Part shown: positions 7,667 through 16,681 of the stretch, in pieces
Layout: each line of letters opens with the position of its first letter
Position numbering within the stretch: the first letter of the stretch is position 1
Assembly (NCBI GenBank): GCA_009911175.1
Contig: QXWX01000028.1
Location: forward strand, 1 to 63,672
Source: Lachnospiraceae bacterium
GTDB lineage: Bacteria; Bacillota_A; Clostridia; Lachnospirales; Lachnospiraceae
Length of the DNA: 63,672 nucleotides
Direction of reading: 5' to 3'
Translations under genes and position numbers: made by a program
Notes under the pieces: model-generated
Database searches by the model: none
Told to the model about the DNA's origin: nothing
What the model saw: only the letters and a program-made list of their open reading frames with translations

Positions 7667-9682
7667 ATGAAAACAAAAAAGAGAACAGAAGACAGACCAT
7701 CAGCGAAAGTCCGGCGGCGGGGAGGGAGGATCGCGGCCAAGCTGGTCGTGACCATCGTGATCACTATTGTGATCATGGTTGCGGTGCTGCTGACGCTTGT
7801 TTACCGGCGCGTTTCTGACGCGCTGCTGGATAAAAGCGAGAATCTGATCCAGGAGACCACGGGAAAAGTGATCCAGGAGACCAATGCGTGGATGAATAAG
7901 ACGCTGACGATGCTGGAGATGCAGAAGGATACCATTGAGTATGAAGAGATGGACATTCCGGAGATGGAGGAGTATATTAAGCACACGGTGGACCAGAACA
8001 GCGCCTATCCGGCGGGACTGTATGTGGCCCTGACGGACGGTTCCCTGTATCACGCGTCTTTTGTGCCCGGCCCGGATTTCAATGCATTGGAAAAATCCTG
8101 GTATCAGGACGGCATCGCGTCGGAGGATTTTATCCTGGGGGATGTATACTTTGACGAGGACAGTCAGTCCTACGTGGTAGGCGCTTCCGGAAGGCTAAAG
8201 GGAGAAGACGGAGAGACCCGCGGCGTGGCGGCTGCGGATGTATATCTGGACGCGATCTCGGATATCGTGGCGGAGATCCAGCTGGAGGAGACCGGCGGAG
8301 TATTCCTTGTAGATACCCGGACGGACACGATCATCGGCCATAAGGATCCGGAGATCACCGGACGGCTTTTGAGTGAATTCAGCGGGGATATGTATGCATA
8401 TGCCGCGGAGCAGATCCAAAAAGGCAATTCGGAGCTGTCCCTGTTTGACGGCAGTACATATATCCAGGCGGTGAACGTTCCGAACAGCGACTGGACAGCC
8501 GTCGTTTACGTGCCGAAGGCGGAGGTGCTCACGGAGCTGAACGTACTGACCGGTATCATGGCGACCATATCCGTCTTGGCGGTCCTGATCAGCATTGTTC
8601 TGATCATCATCCTTGTGAGAAGGATCATCGGCAGGCCGGTGGCAGAGCTGAACAAAGTGGCAGCGCGAATCGCGGAAGGGGAACTGGAACAGACGATCAA
8701 CCACTCCTCCAACGACGAGCTGGGTGAGCTGGCGGATAACTTTGAAAAAACCGTACTCCGGCTGCGGGAATATATCAAGTATATCCATGAGATTTCGGAA
8801 AAGCTGCAGGAGATCTCCAGAGGAAACCTGGATATCACACTGTCCCATGAGTATGTGGGGGACTTTTCCAAGATCAAGGACTCTCTGGAAAGCATTACCC
8901 TGTTTCTGAACCAGACTATCGGACAGATCCATGTGTCCTCCGGTCAGGTGGCGGAAGGGGCCGGATATGTTTCGGAAGGGGCGCAGACCCTCTCCATGGG
9001 CTCCGTGCAGCAGAATGATTCGGTAGAACGGCTCGCGGCCCATATCAACGAGGTGTCCGACGGCATCCAGAAGACGGCCCAGGGCGCGAAGAAGGCCAGT
9101 CAGATCTCGCAGGATGTGGGCAGCAGGATTCTGGAAAGCAACGACAAGATGCAGCACATGAATGAGGCGATCCGGAAGATCAGCGGCAAGTCAACGGAGA
9201 TCCGGAATATCATCAAGACCATTGAGGATATCGCGTTCCAGACCAATATTCTGGCTCTCAACGCGGCTGTGGAGGCGGCACGCGCGGGGGAGGCCGGAAA
9301 GGGCTTTGCCGTGGTGGCGGACGAGGTGCGCAACCTGGCCGGAAAATCCTCTGAGGCAGCCCAAAATACAACGGTCCTGATCGAGCAGACCGTGGAAGCC
9401 GTAGAGGAGGGGACCAATGCGGCGGAAGATACGGCAGCGTCCATGATGGCAGTGGTAGCCCAGGCCGAAGAGGTCAACAAGCTGATCGAAGGGATTGCGG
9501 ATTATTCCGCAAAACAGGCGGCGGCTACGGAAGAAGTCATCCGCGGGATCGACCAGATCTCCGGCGTGGTACAGTCCAACCTGTCCACCGCGGAGAAGAG
9601 CGCCGCGGCCAGCGAGGAGCTGTCCGGTCAGGCCAATATGCTGCGGGAGCTGGTGGCGAAGTTCCGGCTCAAAGCGCGGTAG
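7667..9682 (+). CDS. Methyl-accepting chemotaxis protein (dCache-type receptor)
   Basis: A 671-residue transmembrane chemoreceptor. Seen in order: basic N-terminus, membrane segment at about 21-46, a large extracellular double-Cache-like sensor to about residue 285, a second membrane segment near 293-318, HAMP, and a long cytoplasmic coiled coil. The signalling tip ([20 protein letters not shown], then [20 protein letters not shown]) is fully conserved. It signals to CheA/CheW and flagellar switching; the ligand is unknown, though dCache receptors often bind amino acids or other small molecules. The start at 7667 has a GAGGAGA site. No chemotaxis or flagellar genes lie nearby, so it is an orphan receptor. 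Confidence 0.95.
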   Translation: MKTKKRTEDRPSAKVRRRGGRIAAKLVVTIVITIVIMVAVLLTLVYRRVSDALLDKSENLIQETTGKVIQETNAWMNKTLTMLEMQKDTIEYEEMDIPEMEEYIKHTVDQNSAYPAGLYVALTDGSLYHASFVPGPDFNALEKSWYQDGIASEDFILGDVYFDEDSQSYVVGASGRLKGEDGETRGVAAADVYLDAISDIVAEIQLEETGGVFLVDTRTDTIIGHKDPEITGRLLSEFSGDMYAYAAEQIQKGNSELSLFDGSTYIQAVNVPNSDWTAVVYVPKAEVLTELNVLTGIMATISVLAVLISIVLIIILVRRIIGRPVAELNKVAARIAEGELEQTINHSSNDELGELADNFEKTVLRLREYIKYIHEISEKLQEISRGNLDITLSHEYVGDFSKIKDSLESITLFLNQTIGQIHVSSGQVAEGAGYVSEGAQTLSMGSVQQNDSVERLAAHINEVSDGIQKTAQGAKKASQISQDVGSRILESNDKMQHMNEAIRKISGKSTEIRNIIKTIEDIAFQTNILALNAAVEAARAGEAGKGFAVVADEVRNLAGKSSEAAQNTTVLIEQTVEAVEEGTNAAEDTAASMMAVVAQAEEVNKLIEGIADYSAKQAAATEEVIRGIDQISGVVQSNLSTAEKSAAASEELSGQANMLRELVAKFRLKAR

Positions 9683-9696
9683 TATTGAAAAAGAAG

Positions 9697-9730
9697 ATAC
9701 GGCAGAGTTCATCGGCCGTGAGTATCATAA
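9697..9730 (+). repeat. Copy 1 of a dispersed palindromic 3'-end repeat
   Basis: Shares the segment TTCATCGGCCGTGAGTAT and the flanking GATAC...GGCAGA with a copy after topA at 45189-45221. Here the left arm has lost CTCA (ATACGGC instead of ATACTCACGGC), so the stem is shortened. It lies 15 bases after the chemoreceptor stop codon. Confidence 0.55.
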
Positions 9731-9744
9731 TGTGGATTCAGAAG

Positions 9745-9782
9745 AGCAGGCTATACAAAAATGTACGGCCTGCTTTTTGTTG
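9745..9782 (+). terminator. Terminator after the chemoreceptor gene
   Basis: GCAGGC and GCCTGC form a stem around an A/T-rich loop, followed by TTTTTG. It separates the chemoreceptor gene from the ATPase cassette. Confidence 0.6.
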
Positions 9783-9852
9783 ATGACCGTATTGCTTAAA
9801 ATGGGGAAATAGGATAAAATAGATATGAAATTGGCCATGGAGGTAAAAAGCA

Positions 9853-11052
9853 GTGATTAAAAGTCTTTATATAGACAATTTCAAAGCATTGAATGATTTT
9901 TCTATGGATCTGGATCCGTTTACGGTTGTTGTAGGAAATAATATGTCCGGAAAAAGTACTGTCCTGCAGGCATTGGATTTTTTGTCCAATATCGTGAAAG
10001 AAGATTTTACTGTTTTTCTGGATCGAAGAGGATGGAAAGTGGCTGATATCAAGTCTCAAATGCAGAAATCTCAGAAAATGACCTTTGCCTGCGATTTGGA
10101 ACTCATGGTAGAAGGCGAGATGGTATCTGTACAATGGAAAATAGAAATTTTAGCGTATGCTTTAAAGAACATGATGGAATTGTCACGGGAAGAAATCCGT
10201 GTGCAAAGGGAAGAGGGGGAGGATATTATCCTGAACTATGCCCAGCCCTCCGGAGGATATATGATAGATAAAATGGGAAAATGTACTGCGTTTCCAGAGA
10301 AGCTTCTGTTTCGGTCCTCTGTAATGAAAATGTTTGATCTGGACAATTATCCCGTCATACAGGCACTCAAAGTATTTTTTGAAAAGCTGGAATCCTTTGA
10401 ATTACTTTCACCGGACAAAATGCGCCTGTCCAGCCGCGGTGATACAAACACGATCGGAAATGCCGGAGAAAAATTACCCTCCTTCGTGAAATCCATGAAT
10501 CAAATACAGAAAGAAGATTTCGAGAGCAAGATAGAAGAACTGCTTGGAAAGCGTATTGTAAGTGTGGATGCCAAGACCAAGGGAAAGCCAGGATGGACGG
10601 AACTGATCACAGAGGAAAGATACGGGGCAAAAACCATGAAGATCAAGTCTAAAAATATGAGCGATGGTATGCTCCGGCTGTTAGCCTTTTTGGCAATCTG
10701 CGAAATGGACCCATGTACGATGCTGCTGGATGAGATTGAAAATGGGATTAATCTGGACTACGCAGAACAGATTGTTCATATTCTGGATGAGAATTGCAAA
10801 AGTAAAAACAATCAGTTGATCGTCACGACACACAGCCCGATTTTCTTAGATTATGTTCAAAAAGAAAATATCCGGTATTTGTATCGGGAGCCGGCTTCGG
10901 GAAATTGTAAATGCAGTTCTCTGGCCCAAAATACGGAGCTGAATGAAAAACTGCAGTATTTATATCCGGGAGAATTGTTTATGAATATGTGCAACAAGGA
11001 CATTGTTGATCTATTATTGAAACAAGAGGGGCAAAATAGAGGGGCAATCTGA
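9853..11052 (+). CDS. AAA15/OLD-like ATPase, putative defence module
   Basis: A 399-residue SMC/RecF-like ATPase. Walker A is GNNMSGKST (residues 28-36), an ABC-like signature is MSDGMLRLLAF near residue 270, Walker B is MLLDEIENG, and the H-loop region is VTTHSP. It starts with GTG at 9853, eight bases after GGAGGT. It lacks the C-terminal TOPRIM domain fused in OLD nucleases; the next gene appears to supply a TOPRIM-like partner, and the two overlap by one base (TGATG), implying coupled translation and a complex. The cassette is visibly more A/T-rich than its neighbours, consistent with horizontal transfer. Anti-phage function is an inference from this architecture. Confidence 0.8.
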   Translation: MIKSLYIDNFKALNDFSMDLDPFTVVVGNNMSGKSTVLQALDFLSNIVKEDFTVFLDRRGWKVADIKSQMQKSQKMTFACDLELMVEGEMVSVQWKIEILAYALKNMMELSREEIRVQREEGEDIILNYAQPSGGYMIDKMGKCTAFPEKLLFRSSVMKMFDLDNYPVIQALKVFFEKLESFELLSPDKMRLSSRGDTNTIGNAGEKLPSFVKSMNQIQKEDFESKIEELLGKRIVSVDAKTKGKPGWTELITEERYGAKTMKIKSKNMSDGMLRLLAFLAICEMDPCTMLLDEIENGINLDYAEQIVHILDENCKSKNNQLIVTTHSPIFLDYVQKENIRYLYREPASGNCKCSSLAQNTELNEKLQYLYPGELFMNMCNKDIVDLLLKQEGQNRGAI

Positions 11053-11789
11053 TGGATAAAATCAAACTGTTGGTATATGGGGAAGGTCCAACGGATTATG
11101 GTTGGCGGGACGCATCGGGAGAATGGAGAGCAGGCCCGATCATTTATCTCCTTCAGAAATGTGCGGCAGAGTTACAGACAGAACTGGAAATTGATTATGC
11201 GGATAAAAGTGTAATTGATGGAAAAAAGAGAATGAAGTTTGGTATGAGGCGGACAAGAAATGTAAATGGAAAAGGGATCCCTGCACTTCGATTTACAGTA
11301 TATGCTTTGGATCGAGGCTATACGAGAGGTATATTTTATTGCGATACGGATAAAGTCGAATATGGAAAAAACACAAGAGAGTCAGATTGTAAAAAACATT
11401 TTGAAAAAATATATGAGGATGTTTTACAGGGACTGCAGGATGATATTTCGAAAAAATGGATCGGTATACCTATGATCGCGCTGAAAATGATAGAGTGCTG
11501 GCTGTTAGCTGATCAGGACGCATATCAGAATTATTTTGGCTTGAGACCTGAAAAAGCGCTTTTGCCTAAAAGGCCGGAACTAATATGGGGAGAGAAAAAG
11601 GAGCCGAAGAGTGATTACCCTAAAAATGTAATGACTCGCGTACTGAAGCAATATCATAAGGAGCCGGGGCGTGAGGTTTTTATTGAAATTGCAAAAGCAA
11701 CACAGATCAGAGTTTTGCTGGAGAAATGTCCGATCAGTTTTTCCAAATTTTATGAGGATTTTGAAAGGCTATTGTTGGCAGAGACATAA
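11052..11789 (+). CDS. TOPRIM-like (DUF4276-type) partner of the AAA ATPase
   Basis: A 245-residue protein. The N-terminal LLVYGEGPTDYGW gives the glutamate expected of a TOPRIM-like fold, FYCDTDK gives the DxD metal-binding pair, and MIALKMIECWLLADQDAY matches the conserved ExWLLAD segment seen in DUF4276 and RloB-like proteins. Family assignment is tentative. In ATPase/TOPRIM pairs such as PARIS and the fused OLD/Gabija proteins, the TOPRIM part acts as a nuclease or effector. Translation starts inside the stop codon of the ATPase gene. A strong terminator follows, so this is a two-gene transcription unit. Confidence 0.6.
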   Translation: MDKIKLLVYGEGPTDYGWRDASGEWRAGPIIYLLQKCAAELQTELEIDYADKSVIDGKKRMKFGMRRTRNVNGKGIPALRFTVYALDRGYTRGIFYCDTDKVEYGKNTRESDCKKHFEKIYEDVLQGLQDDISKKWIGIPMIALKMIECWLLADQDAYQNYFGLRPEKALLPKRPELIWGEKKEPKSDYPKNVMTRVLKQYHKEPGREVFIEIAKATQIRVLLEKCPISFSKFYEDFERLLLAET

Positions 11790-11795
11790 TAATAA

Positions 11796-11866
11796 GAGGC
11801 TGCCGGAAAATGACGGTATGACAGCAAGCTCTTGCAGTCATACAGCATTCCCGGCAGTCTCTTTTC
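11796..11866 (+). terminator. Terminator between the ATPase cassette and the ABC exporter
   Basis: GAGGCTGCCGG and CCGGCAGTCTC pair across a partly structured loop and are followed by TTTTC. It sits between convergent genes. Confidence 0.65.
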
Positions 11867-11896
11867 GGTGCGAGTGTGCGTCACGGCGCACACATT

Positions 11897-13663
11897 TTAC
11901 TTTAACCGCTCCGCCATCGTATAAAACTGATAATACGTTCCCTTCTGCGCCATCAGGCTTTCATGGTTCCCTTCCTCCGTGATCCCCTGGTCGGTGAGCA
12001 CCAGGATCCGGTCCGAATTTTTAATACTGGACAGCCGGTGCGCGATGGTAATGGTGGTCCGTCCCTCGGACAGGCGATGGAGCGACTGTGCCACCGCAAA
12101 TTCGCTCTCATTGTCCAGCGCCGAGGTGGCTTCGTCCAGGATCATGATCGGCGGGTTCTTCAAAAAGACCCGGGCAATGCTGACACGCTGCTTCTGCCCG
12201 CCGGACAATTTTACACCCCGCTCGCCTACATACGTATCATATCCGTCCTTCAATTCCCGGATAAATGCATCCGCGCCCGCCTTCTTTGCGGCTTCCACAG
12301 CGTCCTCTTTGGATGCGTCCGGGTTTCCGTACAGGATATTCTCCAGCACTGTGCCGGAAAACAGGTACACATCCTGCTGGACGATCCCGATATTTTTCCG
12401 AAGACTTTTCAAAGTAAAGGACTTGATATCCTCCCCGTCGATCCGGATCACCCCGCCGCTGATGTCATAAAACCGGGGGATCAGGTTGCACAGCGTCGTT
12501 TTCCCTCCGCCGGAAGGGCCCACGATGGCCAGCTTTTCCCCTGCATGGACGGTCAGGTTCAGATGCCGGAAGACTGTATTGTGGTCGTCCGGGTATTCAA
12601 AGGAAACATCCTCAAAGGAAATATTTCCCTCCGGAACGCCCATTTCCTTCGCCCCGGGCTCATCAAAGATCTCCACGTCCGCGTCCATGATCTGCAGGAA
12701 ACGCTCAATGCCGGTGAGCCCTCTCTGGAACTGCTCGGCAAATTCGATGATCCTGCGGATGGTGGCGATCAGCGTGGACACATACATCACATAGGCCACC
12801 AGATCACCGGCGGTGATCAATCCCTTTACGAGGAAAATGCCGCCCATCAGGATCACGGTCAGGTTCATCAGCCCGTCAAAGGCACGGGTCGAGGTCTGGA
12901 AGGCCGCCATATATTTGTAGGTTTCCTTTTTAATGTCATAAAAACGCAGGTTGCCCTTTTCAAACTTGTCAATCTCCACGGGCTCATTGGTAAAGGCCTT
13001 GACCACCTTCTGCCCCAGCAGGCTGTCCTCGATAGACGCGTTTAACTCCCCGATCTGAACCCGCTGCTTGGCAAAGGCCCTTCTGCTCCTTCGGTTCAGC
13101 TTAATGCACACATAGGCCATCACCGGGACGATCAGGAAGATGGCCAGGGTCAGGGGAAGGTTGACGGAGGCCAGGATCAGGAAGGAGATCACTGCCTTTA
13201 CCGCCGCAATGAAAAATTCCTCCGGACAGTGGTGGGAAAATTCTGTTACGTCAAACAGGTCGTTGGTGATCCGCCCCATGATCTGCCCCACCTTCGTATT
13301 ATTGTAATAGGTGTTGGACAGTTTCTGCAGGTGGGCGTAGGCGTCTCTGCGCATATCCGTCTCGATGGCGGCGCCCATGACATGCCCCATATCCGCCATA
13401 TAGTAGTTGGCCATACAGTCGATGACACGCAGCGCCAGGTACAGCAGCGCCATCTTCCCGATCACTTCCACAGTGAGCCCTGCCAGATCCTGAATACCGG
13501 TATTGGTGATAAACCGGATGATCATGGGGAGCACCAGCTCGCAGAGCGTGGTAAGGGAGGCGCAGAACAGGTCCATGGCAAGCACGCCCTTATGCTTTCT
13601 GTAATAGGGGAAAAAGCGCTTCATCAGCTCCCCGGTGGTATATTCTTTATTCTCTGTTGGCAT
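11897..13663 (-). CDS. ABC-type exporter with fused membrane and ATPase domains
   Basis: A 588-residue half-transporter of the type I exporter class (MsbA/LmrA-like). The N-terminal two thirds hold six membrane segments. The ATPase follows, with Walker A GPSGGGKTT, Q-loop IGIVQQDVYLF, signature LSGGQKQR, Walker B MILDEATSALD and H-loop IAHR. It would work as a homodimer exporting lipids, peptides or drugs; the substrate cannot be read from sequence. The second of two adjacent ATG codons is taken as the start since GGAGG is better spaced from it. A 22-bp perfect palindrome at 13756-13777 lies upstream and may control it. Confidence 0.93.
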   Translation of the reverse strand: MPTENKEYTTGELMKRFFPYYRKHKGVLAMDLFCASLTTLCELVLPMIIRFITNTGIQDLAGLTVEVIGKMALLYLALRVIDCMANYYMADMGHVMGAAIETDMRRDAYAHLQKLSNTYYNNTKVGQIMGRITNDLFDVTEFSHHCPEEFFIAAVKAVISFLILASVNLPLTLAIFLIVPVMAYVCIKLNRRSRRAFAKQRVQIGELNASIEDSLLGQKVVKAFTNEPVEIDKFEKGNLRFYDIKKETYKYMAAFQTSTRAFDGLMNLTVILMGGIFLVKGLITAGDLVAYVMYVSTLIATIRRIIEFAEQFQRGLTGIERFLQIMDADVEIFDEPGAKEMGVPEGNISFEDVSFEYPDDHNTVFRHLNLTVHAGEKLAIVGPSGGGKTTLCNLIPRFYDISGGVIRIDGEDIKSFTLKSLRKNIGIVQQDVYLFSGTVLENILYGNPDASKEDAVEAAKKAGADAFIRELKDGYDTYVGERGVKLSGGQKQRVSIARVFLKNPPIMILDEATSALDNESEFAVAQSLHRLSEGRTTITIAHRLSSIKNSDRILVLTDQGITEEGNHESLMAQKGTYYQFYTMAERLK

Positions 13664-13755
13664 CATTTCCTCCGATCAAAGCAGCAGCGGAAATAGAAAA
13701 AATGGCCGAACCGGCGGCACATTCGCCGACCCTTTCGATCCGCTGCTCTGAATGT

Positions 13756-13777
13756 ATTCTAACTGTACAGTTAGAAT
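13756..13777. promoter_or_regulatory. 22-bp perfect palindrome, candidate operator
   Basis: A perfect inverted repeat with half-site ATTCTAACTGT and no loop, 93 bases upstream of the ABC exporter gene. On the minus strand its end (TAGAAT) could serve as a -10. This is the layout of a repressor operator for a multidrug-type exporter. The regulator is not encoded next to it. Confidence 0.45.
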
Positions 13778-13831
13778 GTATTTCATGTCTGCATGAATCA
13801 GTTTATACGATATGACTCCGGAAAGCAATAG

Positions 13832-13919
13832 AAAAACGTTTCGTTTTTAAAAGTTGATTGACTTTTTGATGGTTATATGAAATAATGAAATCACATTAAA
13901 AGGTAAAACGTTTCGTGAA
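13832..13919 (+). promoter_or_regulatory. Promoter of the first GH29 gene with two LacI-type operators
   Basis: TTGACT (13858-13863), a 17-base spacer and AATAAT (13881-13886). Operator 1, AAAACG-TTT-CGTTTT (13833-13847), lies upstream of the -35; operator 2, AAAACG-TTT-CGTGAA (13905-13919), lies downstream of the start point. Their centres are 72 bp apart. The same palindrome occurs at 16598-16612. The LacI-family protein encoded at 15278-16315 is the likely ligand (inference). Confidence 0.75.
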
Positions 13920-13941
13920 AAAGAAAAAGGAGAGCAAAAAG

Positions 13942-15186
13942 ATGAAAGATACAAAGCAGCAATGGTTTAAGGATGCCAAATTCGGTCTGTTCATCCACTG
14001 GGGGCTGTATGCGCTTCTGGCTGGCGAGTATAATGGAAGGAAGACCGACCGTATTGCAGAGTGGATCATGAATGACCTGGATATCCCTGTGGAAGAGTAT
14101 GAAAAATTAGCTTCCCAATTTAACCCGGTTGAATTTGACGCGGAGATGATCGTCCGCAAGGCCAAAGAATGGGGCATGAAGTATATCGTCTTTACTTCAA
14201 AGCATCATGAAGGCTTTGCGATGTGGGATTCCAAGTGCAGCGATTATAACGTGGTAAAAGCGACCCCCTACGGCAGGGACATCGTGAGACAGTTCAGGGA
14301 AGCCTGCGACAAGTATGACATGAAGCTGGGATTCTATTATTCCCAGGCGCAGGACTGGCACGATCCGGACGGGTACATACACAGAAAGGACAATTCCAAG
14401 AAGAATTACCGCGCATACCTGGAACGGAAATGCTTCCCGCAGCTTCGGGAACTTCTGACAGAGTATGGGGACGTCGCCCTGATCTGGTTCGATACCCCCA
14501 TGGGGACAACAAAGGAAGAAAGCCAGGAGATGGTGGATCTGGTAAAGAGCCTCCAGCCGAACTGCATTGTCAGTGGGCGGATCGGAAATGAGCTGGGCGA
14601 ATATATGACCACCGGAGACAATTTTATCCCCCGTCTTCCGTATGAAGGTGACTGGGAGGTTCCGGCGACGCTGAATGACACTTGGGGCTTTAACAAGGAC
14701 GACCACAACTGGAAGGATCCGGAAGAGATCATCCGCCTTCTGGTCAAGATCAACAGCCGGGGAGGAAATTACCTGCTTAATATCGGGCCGGAGGCTTCCG
14801 GACATGTGCCGGATGAAAGCATCCGCATCCTGGATGAGGTTGGGAAATATGTGAATGAAAATGAAGAAGCCATTTTCGGGACAAAGCGGGTAGGGATCTA
14901 TGCTTATGAACTGGACTGGGGCATGCTGACCAGAAAAGACCATAAGCTTTATGTTCATGTATTCAAGCCGAGAAGAAGGGTGGAGCTCATCAACATTGCA
15001 AATAAGATCACGGGGGCTTACCTGGTAGCAGACAAGCGTGAGCTGGAATTTAAGACATCGACGACCTGCGAGGGCAACAGCGCCATTGATGTAGAGCTTC
15101 CGGAAGACTATTTTGACAGGAAATATTTCAGCGTCTGCCTGGAAATGGAAGAGGAAGAGCCGATTTTTGAACCAATCATAGGATAA
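13942..15186 (+). CDS. GH29 alpha-L-fucosidase (first of three)
   Basis: A 414-residue intracellular fucosidase that hydrolyses terminal alpha-L-fucose by a retaining mechanism. Seen: the family N-terminus WFKDAKFGLFIHWGLYA, the HHEGFAMWDS region, the predicted nucleophile in LIWFDTPMG (Asp184), and NYLLNIGPEASG near the end of the barrel. The ATG at 13942 is chosen over an upstream in-frame GTG at 13915 because AGGAG is correctly spaced. No signal peptide is present, so the substrate must be imported. It has its own promoter with two operators and a strong terminator. Confidence 0.92.
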   Translation: MKDTKQQWFKDAKFGLFIHWGLYALLAGEYNGRKTDRIAEWIMNDLDIPVEEYEKLASQFNPVEFDAEMIVRKAKEWGMKYIVFTSKHHEGFAMWDSKCSDYNVVKATPYGRDIVRQFREACDKYDMKLGFYYSQAQDWHDPDGYIHRKDNSKKNYRAYLERKCFPQLRELLTEYGDVALIWFDTPMGTTKEESQEMVDLVKSLQPNCIVSGRIGNELGEYMTTGDNFIPRLPYEGDWEVPATLNDTWGFNKDDHNWKDPEEIIRLLVKINSRGGNYLLNIGPEASGHVPDESIRILDEVGKYVNENEEAIFGTKRVGIYAYELDWGMLTRKDHKLYVHVFKPRRRVELINIANKITGAYLVADKRELEFKTSTTCEGNSAIDVELPEDYFDRKYFSVCLEMEEEEPIFEPIIG

Positions 15187-15201
15187 AATAGGAGATACAA
15201 A

Positions 15202-15230
15202 GGGGGGCGGAAAGCCCCCCCCTTTTTTTT
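15202..15230 (+). terminator. Terminator of the first GH29 gene
   Basis: GGGGGGC and GCCCCCC form a stem around GGAAA, followed by eight T. It lies 16 bases after the stop codon, between convergent genes. Confidence 0.85.
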
Positions 15231-15232
15231 GT

Positions 15233-15277
15233 ATACCATCGTATGCAGAAAAGCTGCCGGCGGCAGGTCTTCTGTAT
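15233..15277 (+). repeat. Palindromic 45-nt repeat, copy A
   Basis: Begins ATACCATCGTATGCAGAAA, with centre GCTGCCGGCGGCAG and end TTCTGTAT, forming a bulged hairpin. It shares its first 19 bases with copy B at 23052-23096 and is related to copy C at 34383-34427. All three lie just after a stop codon. Confidence 0.65.
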
Positions 15278-16315
15278 CTACTTCACATCCAGCGTCAGGT
15301 CTCTGACGGACTGCCTTTCATAAAAGCATACGTCTACACATCTGATCAGCGGAAAATCAGAATAATCTCCCTGCATTCTCCTGTACAGGATGCGCGAAGC
15401 AGTTTCTCCGATCAAAGACAGATTCTGCGCCAGGGAGGTGATGGGCGGATACATACTGCGGAACAGAGGATCGTCGTCAAAGGTGACTACAGAGACATCT
15501 CCGGGGATGGAGCAGCCGGAGGTGCTGGCCTCCATCAGGCCTCCAAGGGCGCTTAAATAATTGGTGAAAAAGATCGCGGTGGGAGATTCTTTGCTTTCCA
15601 TCAGCTGCCGGAAGTGCCTTTTCCCTTCATTGATGGCATCCTGGTTGGTTGAGAATCGGATGGATTCCGGGTAAGTAATGGAGTGGATCCCTGCTTTTTC
15701 ATATACATCCCGGAAACCCTGGATTCGTTCGGCCACAGGACTGGAATTATAGGCCGGATCCAGGATATGGACTCTTTGATGCCCTTTTTTCAGCAGATAC
15801 CGGGCCAGCAGAGCGCCGCCGTTATAGTTGTCCGATACCACACAGTCCACAGGCGGATGGCCTATTGCGACAGGATTCTGGTCCAGAGCTACGACAGGGA
15901 TATTTTCCGCCTGCAGAAGGCGGTATCGGTCATCCAGCAGATTGGCAAGCAGGATGATCACCCCGTCGATCTTACGGATGATCAGATCCTGCAGAAGCTC
16001 CCGCTCGATCTGTGTGTCATGGGAATAGGAACAGGTGATGACCGTATAGTTATAATTTACAAAAAACTGAGACACAGCGCTGATGATGGTCCCCCAGAAA
16101 TAGTTCCCCAGATCGGAAACAAGGATCGCTACAGTCATGGTGCGTCTGGAACGCAGGACCTGGGCGGTGCGGTTCGGTTTGTAATTCAGGTGGGCGATAG
16201 CCTCTTCAATGCGAAGACGGTTCTTTTCCTGGATTTTTTTGTTGTTAAGATATTTGGAAATGGTAGCCAGGGAGAGGCCGGTTTCTCTGGAAATATCTTT
16301 AATCGTGACTTTCAT
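15278..16315 (-). CDS. LacI-family transcriptional regulator of the fucoside locus
   Basis: A 345-residue repressor. Residues 1-25 (MKVTIKDISRETGLSLATIS) are the LacI helix-turn-helix, followed by the hinge helix (NRTAQVLRSRRT) and a periplasmic-binding-protein-like effector domain that binds a sugar. GGAGGAG seven bases upstream fixes the start at 16315. It is transcribed divergently from the ABC importer operon and convergently with the first GH29 gene. Both flanking promoters carry the palindrome AAAACGNNNCGTTTT, whose spacing and central CG steps fit LacI-family operators, so it probably represses both until a fucoside is present (inference). Confidence 0.88.
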   Translation of the reverse strand: MKVTIKDISRETGLSLATISKYLNNKKIQEKNRLRIEEAIAHLNYKPNRTAQVLRSRRTMTVAILVSDLGNYFWGTIISAVSQFFVNYNYTVITCSYSHDTQIERELLQDLIIRKIDGVIILLANLLDDRYRLLQAENIPVVALDQNPVAIGHPPVDCVVSDNYNGGALLARYLLKKGHQRVHILDPAYNSSPVAERIQGFRDVYEKAGIHSITYPESIRFSTNQDAINEGKRHFRQLMESKESPTAIFFTNYLSALGGLMEASTSGCSIPGDVSVVTFDDDPLFRSMYPPITSLAQNLSLIGETASRILYRRMQGDYSDFPLIRCVDVCFYERQSVRDLTLDVK

Positions 16316-16681
16316 GTGCTCCTCCGTTCTGTCATACCGGATCAGGACTGTATGATGGCAGCAAAGCTTCAAAGTGGTGAAGGCGTTATACGGAACGCCA
16401 AATTTCATCGCCTGTGAGTATTATTATACAATTATATTATCATGAGAAGAAGAAATGCTCAACAGAAAACAAAAGTGAAACGATTTTTGTTGTTTTTTGA
16501 CAAAAACGATTGCTGTATCTTGTGCAATCATACCAAAATGAATTAATGCGCACAGCGTTATTGACATTTTTTTGTGAAAAGGCTATAATAAACGTACAAA
16601 ACGAAACGTTTTACTTCTGCAGATGTAAACTATTATGCACTAATAACTTTAAAAATTGAAAGAAAAATGGAGGGATTTATT
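16316..16681. promoter_or_regulatory. Divergent promoters and operator between lacI and the importer operon
   Basis: Plus strand: a perfect TTGACA (16561-16566), 17-base spacer and perfect TATAAT (16584-16589). The operator AAAACGAAACGTTTT (16598-16612) covers the start point. Minus strand: TTGAGC, 17-base spacer and TAATAT (16434-16462) for the regulator gene. Further half-site-like AAACGATT and AAAACGATT occur at 16477-16515. Confidence 0.75.
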
